10,839 nt of DNA from Oscillospiraceae bacterium. GTDB lineage: Bacteria > Bacillota > Clostridia > Oscillospirales > Acutalibacteraceae. The notes beneath the pieces are model-generated. The model did no database searches, was not told the DNA's origin, and saw nothing but the letters and a program-made list of their open reading frames with translations. The stretch's first letter is position 1; every line of letters starts with the position of its first letter. Of this stretch, positions 7,437 through 10,839 are shown one piece after another. The translations under genes were made by a program, and so were the position numbers. The DNA is taken from NCBI GenBank assembly GCA_029013165.1, contig JAQXMV010000142.1:1-10839 (forward strand), written 5' to 3'.

Positions 7437-8047
7437 TTTATGCTCTCCTTTTCGGCTATGCCGTAGAGTATAATATCCAGTATTTTTTCCAGCCTTTTTT
7501 CATGATGGTGAAAAACAGAATCAAAATCATTTTCCGGTGCTTTGCCGCCGCTGAGATAACCGTTGAGCATATTCTGCAGCAAAGTATAATATTCCAAAGC
7601 ATCTTTTTTGGATAGGCCGGGTCGGAGCTTGATGCTGTCAATGGCAGACAAATACACACTCTTATTAAATTCGTCAAATTTGTCTGTGACGCTCTTGATC
7701 TGCTCGGAAAATTTTTCGTCGGCGGTCGGGACAAGGGAGAAAATCAGACGGCTGTAATAAGGGTGTGTTTCAAAAAAAGAGTATCGTTCTTTCATATATA
7801 ATGAAAAATCTGTTCCGAATTTATAGGGATTCATGTAGGAAATAAACTCGTTCACGGCTTGGTCAACGCAGGTCAGGTAAAGTTGTTCCTTGCTGTCGAA
7901 ATTGTGATAGATGAGACCTTTGGAGATGCCGTGCTTTTGGCAGATCTGATTGACCGTCGCTCCGTCAAAGCCGAATAAAGCAAATTCCTCGGTAGCGGCT
8001 CTCATGATTTTTTCCTTGGTGATCTCTGTTTTTAGATCTTTTTTCAT
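7433..8047 (-). CDS. TetR/AcrR family transcriptional regulator
   Basis: A 204-residue regulator. The N-terminal DNA-binding domain is clear: 'KIMRAATEEFALFGFDGATV' (13-32), then the helix-turn-helix 'VNQICQKHGISKGLIYHNF' (32-50) and 'DSKEQLY' (51-57). Residues about 65-204 are the variable ligand-binding and dimerisation part, whose ligand cannot be predicted. The start ATG has AGAGGTGA a few bases upstream. The stop overlaps the start of the GH38-like gene by 4 bases, so regulator and enzymes are made together. Palindromes resembling TetR-family operators overlap the promoters upstream, pointing to autorepression with release by a substrate-related ligand. Most TetR relatives control efflux or stress genes, so glycosidases as co-transcribed partners are less usual. 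Length is typical of the family. Confidence 0.92.
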   Translation of the reverse strand: MKKDLKTEITKEKIMRAATEEFALFGFDGATVNQICQKHGISKGLIYHNFDSKEQLYLTCVDQAVNEFISYMNPYKFGTDFSLYMKERYSFFETHPYYSRLIFSLVPTADEKFSEQIKSVTDKFDEFNKSVYLSAIDSIKLRPGLSKKDALEYYTLLQNMLNGYLSGGKAPENDFDSVFHHHEKRLEKILDIILYGIAEKESIK

Positions 8048-8064
8048 ATCTTCACCTCTATGTT

Positions 8065-8082
8065 ATTGACAATTCGGTCTAT
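8065..8082. promoter_or_regulatory. Predicted TetR operator at the operon start site
   Basis: ATTGACAATTCGGTCTAT matches the reverse complement of the strong palindrome at 8288-8305 at 15 of 18 positions. It lies directly downstream of the -10 at 8087-8092 and covers the predicted transcription start near 8080, an ideal place for repression of tetR and the genes behind it. Confidence 0.6.
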
Positions 8083-8086
8083 AATC

Positions 8087-8116
8087 ATTATAATCAATTG
8101 TGGACTGCACGGTCAA
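8087..8116 (-). promoter_or_regulatory. Proximal promoter of the tetR-glycosidase operon
   Basis: On the - strand, -35 TTGACC (8111-8116) and perfect -10 TATAAT (8087-8092) are separated by 18 bases. The predicted start near 8080 gives a leader of about 33 bases before the tetR ATG at 8047. Operator-like sequences overlap both its -35 and its start. Confidence 0.7.
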
Positions 8117-8117
8117 C
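8100..8117. promoter_or_regulatory. Possible weak TetR operator over a -35 box
   Basis: GTGGACTGCACGGTCAAC shares 11 of 18 positions with the palindrome at 8288-8305, including a complete GGTCAA half. It covers the -35 of the proximal promoter and the predicted start of the distal one. The GGTCAA half is also simply the complement of the -35 box, so the match may be partly coincidental. Confidence 0.35.
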
Positions 8118-8120
8118 AAT

Positions 8121-8149
8121 AGTATATTCCGAATTTAGGGCGGTGTCAA
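8121..8149 (-). promoter_or_regulatory. Distal promoter of the tetR-glycosidase operon
   Basis: On the - strand, a perfect -35 TTGACA (8144-8149), a 17-base spacer and -10 TATACT (8121-8126). By consensus this is the strongest promoter in the window. Its start would fall near 8114, so transcripts pass through both operon-proximal operator-like sites. Confidence 0.65.
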
Positions 8150-8275
8150 CCCCCTTTGTTTCAGGAGAAAAGTTTATGGAGGTATTGTAAGGAAAATGAA
8201 AATCAACTTAATGAAATAAAATAGCTGCGAAAAAGAAAGACATGTATTTGTAATTTTTGATCGCATAGTCAGTTT

Positions 8276-8304
8276 ATTGTAGCAAAAATTGACCGATTGG
8301 TCAA
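8276..8304 (-). promoter_or_regulatory. Leftward promoter embedded in the main palindrome
   Basis: On the - strand, -35 TTGACC (8299-8304), a 17-base spacer and -10 TACAAT (8276-8281). The -35 is one arm of the 8288-8305 palindrome. It points to tetR, 220 bases away, or may be fortuitous because the palindrome arm itself resembles a -35 box. Confidence 0.45.
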
Positions 8305-8305
8305 T
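8288..8305. promoter_or_regulatory. Strong TetR-family operator palindrome
   Basis: ATTGACCGATTGGTCAAT has perfect 7-base arms and is symmetric at 16 of 18 positions. This TTGACC-N4-GGTCAA form is typical of operators bound by TetR/AcrR proteins. With tetR 240 bases away and related sites at the tetR promoter, that regulator is the natural candidate to bind it. It overlaps -35 boxes on both strands. Confidence 0.75.
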
Positions 8306-8318
8306 AATATTACATAAT
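8289..8318 (+). promoter_or_regulatory. Rightward promoter embedded in the main palindrome
   Basis: -35 TTGACC (8289-8294), an 18-base spacer and -10 CATAAT (8313-8318). The start would fall near 8325, at the beginning of the headless gene remnant. This suggests that the promoter of a divergent, repressor-controlled gene has survived the loss of the gene. Confidence 0.5.
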
Positions 8319-8445
8319 ATGCGGATATTTTATCGTTGGTTCCGTACCGCTAAAGGGCGTTTATCTGCACAATCCTGAAATGATTTTGGCTGACAATCAC
8401 ACGCTGCTGATCATCGGATCCTCGGCGGATGAACCGGATATCTAA
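8308..8445 (+). pseudogene. Headless 3' remnant of an unidentified gene
   Basis: A reading frame open from 8308 (in-frame TAA at 8305-8307) to a TAA at 8443-8445. It has no start codon near its beginning; the first ATG is 8380. From about 8323 it reads like real protein, with balanced codon use and a GC content above the flanks: 'GSVPLKGVYLHNPEMILADN' then 'HTLLIIGSSADEPDI'. I do not recognise the family. It looks like the C-terminal 40 or so residues of a longer protein whose body has been deleted, leaving its 3' end just behind the operator-promoter. A chance open frame of this length is possible. Confidence 0.4.
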
Positions 8446-8461
8446 AGTGTGGAAAAAGTGA

Positions 8462-8490
8462 TTGCAAATATACGGAATTTATGATATGAT
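8462..8490 (+). promoter_or_regulatory. Promoter of the tfoX-like/phosphatase pair
   Basis: -35 TTGCAA (8462-8467), a 17-base spacer and -10 TATGAT (8485-8490). Transcription would start near 8497, about 24 bases before the ATG at 8521, with ribosome site GAGGAAA at 8512-8518. Confidence 0.6.
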
Positions 8491-8520
8491 TGGCAAAAGG
8501 ATTTTTGATGCGAGGAAATT

Positions 8521-8895
8521 ATGTCGACGAGCAAAGAGTATTTAGCCTATGTTTTGGATCAGTTGTCGCCCCTCGACGGGATCACCCATCGCATGATGAT
8601 GGGCGAGTATATCCTTTATTACTGCGGCAAAATCGCTGCCTATATTTGCGATGACCGCTTTTTGGTTAAGCCGGTGCCCTCGGTGTTAAGGCTCCTGCCC
8701 GACGCGGAATATGACGCCATCTGTGAGGGGGGCAGGAAAAAACTGATTCGGGTGGACGATGTGGATAACCGGGAGCTTTTGCTACGGCTGTTTCGCGAGA
8801 TGTACGAGGAATTGCCGGAGCCGAAACCGAAAAAGAAGAAGACCGACAAAAAGCCATCCGATGTCAGTGACGCCCTTACGGCGACATCTGATTGA
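8521..8895 (+). CDS. TfoX/Sxy N-terminal-domain protein
   Basis: A 124-residue cytoplasmic protein. Residues about 1-100 match the TfoX N-terminal domain: a helix 'EYLAYVLDQLS', the family's 'ITHRMMMGEYILYYCGKIAA' (21-40, equivalent to the 'rkMFGgyglY.dG..fa' stretch), 'DDRFLVKP' and then 'LPDAEYDAICEGGRKKLIRV'. A charged lysine-rich tail (about 97-110, 'EPKPKKKKTDKK') follows. The C-terminal helix-hairpin-helix half of full-length Sxy/TfoX is absent. In gammaproteobacteria Sxy/TfoX activates competence with CRP. Single-domain versions like this are widespread in Firmicutes with no established role, so a competence function should not be assumed. The start is supported by its ribosome site and promoter. 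The downstream phosphatase begins only 11 bases after the stop, so the two form an operon. Confidence 0.85.
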   Translation: MSTSKEYLAYVLDQLSPLDGITHRMMMGEYILYYCGKIAAYICDDRFLVKPVPSVLRLLPDAEYDAICEGGRKKLIRVDDVDNRELLLRLFREMYEELPEPKPKKKKTDKKPSDVSDALTATSD

Positions 8896-8906
8896 AAGGA
8901 AAAATC

Positions 8907-9461
8907 ATGATTTGTTATTTAGTGCGGCACGGCAAGGACGATGGGACTGTCCGCGGCGGTTGGAGCGCGGCGCCTCTGACCGGGGAGGGGATTCGCCAGT
9001 CGGAAAGGCTCGCCTGCACTTTCGCAGAGGATCAGGAGAAACATATCGTTCATGTCTTTACAAGTGATCTGCCCAGAGCCTTTCAAACGGCTGAGATTCT
9101 GGCCGCAAAACTTAATTTGCCGCTTTCCCGGTTGCCGGATTTCAGAGAGGTCAATAACGGTGCCTTGTCCGGCATGAAAAACTCGGAAGCGCTGGAAAAA
9201 TACCCCGGCTTGTTCTGGAGAACATTAGAGTGGGAGGAGCCTTATCCCCAAGGGGAAAGCCCCCGGGCGTTCTATGAGCGTATTGTCAGTGCCTGGGAGA
9301 TATTTGCCGCGACCGTGAGAAATATCGGCGGCGATGTCATACTGGTTACCCACGGCGGCGTTATCAATGTGATACTGCATATCATAAACGGCACGGAATA
9401 TTCCAACAAGGATAAGCCTTATCCGGTTCAAAATGCACAGCCCATAGCGGTTGAAATCTGA
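8907..9461 (+). CDS. Histidine phosphatase family protein
   Basis: A 184-residue enzyme of the phosphoglycerate mutase-like histidine phosphatase superfamily, branch 1. The catalytic motif is 'LVRHGK' with nucleophile H8. 'APLTGEGIRQSE' gives the usual 'pLt..G..qa' element. 'SDLPRAFQTAEI' carries the second phosphate-pocket arginine (about R57), 'EVNNGALSG' the likely acid E81, and 'VTHGGVINVIL' the second catalytic histidine (about H149). It removes phosphate from an unidentified small molecule or protein; CobC-like or broad-specificity roles are possible. Length fits the family. The frame is open from a TTG at 8892, but ATG 8907 is chosen because AAAGGAAAAA lies immediately upstream and the catalytic strand then starts at residue 2 as usual. 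It is co-transcribed with the tfoX-like gene and followed by a strong terminator. Confidence 0.88.
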   Translation: MICYLVRHGKDDGTVRGGWSAAPLTGEGIRQSERLACTFAEDQEKHIVHVFTSDLPRAFQTAEILAAKLNLPLSRLPDFREVNNGALSGMKNSEALEKYPGLFWRTLEWEEPYPQGESPRAFYERIVSAWEIFAATVRNIGGDVILVTHGGVINVILHIINGTEYSNKDKPYPVQNAQPIAVEI

Positions 9462-9487
9462 GTGGGACTATATGATTGAAAAAACAA

Positions 9488-9539
9488 AGAACTCCTCAAC
9501 AGAAAAAGGAAAATCTTTCCTTTCCCGTTGGGGAGTTTT
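9488..9539. terminator. Bidirectional terminator between phosphatase and ligA
   Basis: A long composite hairpin. The outer stem pairs 9488-9500 (AAGAACTCCTCAAC region from 9487) with 9527-9539 (GTTGGGGAGTTTT), with two G-T pairs. An inner stem AAAGGAAA (9505-9512) pairs with TTTCCTTT (9516-9523). The + strand ends in TTTTC and the - strand runs into TTGTTTTTTC, so both convergent transcripts can terminate here. Confidence 0.85.
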
Positions 9540-9550
9540 CTTGTAAAATA

Positions 9551-10839
9551 TCACTTAATCATTTCCGCGAAATCATCTTCGCTGATCACCGGAATGCCCA
9601 GCTCATTGGCTTTTCTCAGCTTGCTTCCTGCGTCCTCGCCGGCGAGAACATAGCTCGTCTTTTTTGATACGCTCGACGAGGCTTTGCCGCCGAAAGATTC
9701 GATAATCTCCGTAGCCTCACTTCGGGTATATCGGCTCAGGGCGCCGGTCAGTACGAAGGTCATGCCCTGAAAACGCTGATCGACAATCTGACGCTGACTT
9801 TCCATGTTGATGCCAAGGGCCCTGAGGTCCGCGATGAGTTTGCGGCTTTGCTCATGGGAGAAAAATTCCCTGACGCTCTGGGCCATGACTTCGCCGAAGC
9901 CGTCAATCTCGGCGATCTGCTCCACATCGGCCTGCATGATGGCGTCCATGGAGCCGAAATGGTCGCTGAGGAGCTTGCCGGCTTTTTGTCCGATATGGCG
10001 AATACCCAGTGCATAGACAAGGCGTGAAAGATCATTGCTCTTTGACTTTTCTGCGGCCGATATCAGATTCTCAGCACTTTTTTGTCCCATTCTCTCAATC
10101 CCGGACACGGTATCCCGGTCGAGGGTGTAGAGATCGGCGGCGGTTTTCACCAGTCCCTCTTTGATCAGTGCGTCCAGAACGGCGGCGCCCATTCCCTCAA
10201 TGTCCATGGCGTCCCGTGAGCAGAAATGGATCAGGTTCCTCAGCAGTTGATTGGGGCAGTCGGGGTTGCAACAGCGCAGGGCGGCTTCGCCCTCTTCGCG
10301 GATGACTCTTTCACCGCAGGAGGGACAAATCTCCGGCAGCTTATAGGGAACGGCGTTTTCTCCGTGGCTGACCACGCTCAGCACCTCGGGGATGATATCG
10401 CCGGCCTTGCGTATGATGATTTTGTCACCGATGCAGATTCCCTTTTCGTCGATGAAATCCTGATTGTGGAGGGTGGCGCGACTCACTGTCGTTCCCGCTA
10501 AAAGCGTTGGTTCAAAAACCGCCGTCGGGGTCAGCACGCCCGTTCTTCCCACATTGATTTCAATATCCAGCAGAGTGGTTTCTTTTTCTTCGGGGGGGTA
10601 TTTATAAGCGATAGCCCATTTCGGGAACTTGGCCGTGGAGCCGAGACGATCTCTTTGTGCAAAGGAGTCGACTTTGATGACGGCGCCGTCAATGTCAAAG
10701 GGCAGGGTGCCCCGGATACTGCCGATGCGCTCAATTTCCGCCAGAGCCTGCTCAATGTCGGTGCAGGGTGTGTAAAAGGGAATGGTATGAAAACCGAGGG
10801 CTTTGATGAAATCCAGCGATTCCTTGTGGGAGGAAAGCT
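9551..10839 (-). CDS. ligA: NAD+-dependent DNA ligase LigA, 5' end cut by window
   Basis: The C-terminal 428 residues of LigA, which seals nicks in DNA using NAD+ in replication and repair. The frame is open to the window edge, so about 240 N-terminal residues, including the adenylated lysine motif, lie outside. Visible parts in order: end of the adenylation domain with 'DIDGAVIKVD' (visible residues 48-57) and 'KFPKWAIAYKYPPEE' (70-84); the OB fold starting at 'VGRTGVLTPTAVFEP' (96-110); a four-cysteine zinc finger (C171, C174, C189, C194; 'CPSC...RCCNPDC'); the helix-hairpin-helix domain (about 200-350, including 'GIRHIGQKAGKLL'); and a BRCT domain (about 355-428, 'GMTFVLTGALSRYTRSEATE'). 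The GTG at 10550-10552 inside 'NVGRTGV' is internal, not a start. All motifs look intact. It is convergent with the phosphatase and ends 12 bases from the shared terminator. Confidence 0.97.
   Translation of the reverse strand, partial: LSSHKESLDFIKALGFHTIPFYTPCTDIEQALAEIERIGSIRGTLPFDIDGAVIKVDSFAQRDRLGSTAKFPKWAIAYKYPPEEKETTLLDIEINVGRTGVLTPTAVFEPTLLAGTTVSRATLHNQDFIDEKGICIGDKIIIRKAGDIIPEVLSVVSHGENAVPYKLPEICPSCGERVIREEGEAALRCCNPDCPNQLLRNLIHFCSRDAMDIEGMGAAVLDALIKEGLVKTAADLYTLDRDTVSGIERMGQKSAENLISAAEKSKSNDLSRLVYALGIRHIGQKAGKLLSDHFGSMDAIMQADVEQIAEIDGFGEVMAQSVREFFSHEQSRKLIADLRALGINMESQRQIVDQRFQGMTFVLTGALSRYTRSEATEIIESFGGKASSSVSKKTSYVLAGEDAGSKLRKANELGIPVISEDDFAEMIK

Larger units (their letters stand above)
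8048..8520. other. Long AT-rich intergenic control region
   Basis: This 473-base gap between tetR (-) and the tfoX-like gene (+) holds the tetR operon promoters and operators (8065-8149), a second palindrome with a divergent promoter pair (8276-8318), a coding-like 3' remnant (8308-8445) and the promoter of the rightward genes (8462-8490). Between 8150 and 8275 I see only very short + strand reading frames with ATG (for example 8176-8190 and 8197-8220), which have no recognisable meaning. An imperfect inverted repeat (AATTCGG..TATA at 8071-8083, TATA..CCGAATT at 8123-8135) brackets the first operon promoter. Confidence 0.7.

Noticed and set aside
8176..8220. Tiny + strand frames (ATGGAGGTATTGTAA and a seven-residue frame at 8197) as leader peptides
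   Set aside because: They are too short to judge, with no attenuator hairpins after them and no gene close downstream. Chance explains them.
171..8895. Competence or DNA-uptake system (YjbR-like, ComEC-like and TfoX-like genes in one window)
   Set aside because: The ComEC-like protein has only the hydrolase domain, the TfoX protein only the N-terminal domain, and the genes sit in three separate transcription units. No pilus, channel or DprA genes are present.
9551..10552. Short LigA form starting at the GTG at 10552
   Set aside because: The frame continues upstream with the conserved LigA segments 'DGAVIKVD' and 'KWAIAYKYP', so the GTG is an internal valine codon.
1..10839. CRISPR arrays, tRNA or rRNA genes, insertion-sequence ends
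   Set aside because: No regularly spaced direct repeats, tRNA-like cloverleaf with a GTTCGA-type loop, rRNA stretches or transposase motifs were seen on either strand.

Overview
The window reads as a chromosomal segment from a low-to-mid GC Firmicute, most likely a clostridial gut, rumen or digester bacterium (Oscillospiraceae/Lachnospiraceae-like). This placement is an inference. It rests on strong AAGGAG-type ribosome sites, sigma70/A-type promoters, tight ATGA gene overlaps, and the protein mix (TetR/AcrR regulator, cytoplasmic GH2 beta-galactosidase, anchored ComEC-like hydrolase, LigA). No rRNA, tRNA, transposase, integrase or CRISPR array was seen.

Left part (1-1360, + strand): an AT-rich MmcQ/YjbR-family gene with a clear promoter, then a class I SAM methyltransferase whose real start is probably 655 rather than 571. 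A bidirectional terminator at 1280-1317 separates these from the convergent block on the other strand.

Centre (1363-8149, - strand): a four-gene operon read from right to left. It encodes a TetR/AcrR repressor, a 687-residue DUF5054-type protein with glycoside hydrolase 38-like motifs, a 996-residue LacZ-type GH2 beta-galactosidase, and a membrane-anchored ComEC-like metallo-beta-lactamase-fold protein. The first three genes are joined by two 4-base ATGA overlaps and the fourth follows after 15 bases. The likely logic is a sugar-responsive repressor controlling its own gene and two intracellular glycosidases that trim an imported, probably galactose-containing, oligosaccharide or glycoside. 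No transporter is present in the window.

Control region (8048-8520): it holds two tandem sigma70-like promoters for the operon, and a nearly perfect 18-base TetR-type palindrome carrying a divergent promoter pair. One good and one weak copy of the palindrome lie at the operon promoters. To the right of the palindrome is a headless 3' fragment of a gene, suggesting that a divergently transcribed target of the repressor has been deleted.

Right part (8521-10839): a two-gene + strand unit (TfoX N-terminal-domain protein, then histidine phosphatase) with its own promoter, a long bidirectional terminator hairpin, and the convergent 3' two-thirds of ligA (NAD+-dependent DNA ligase), cut by the window edge.
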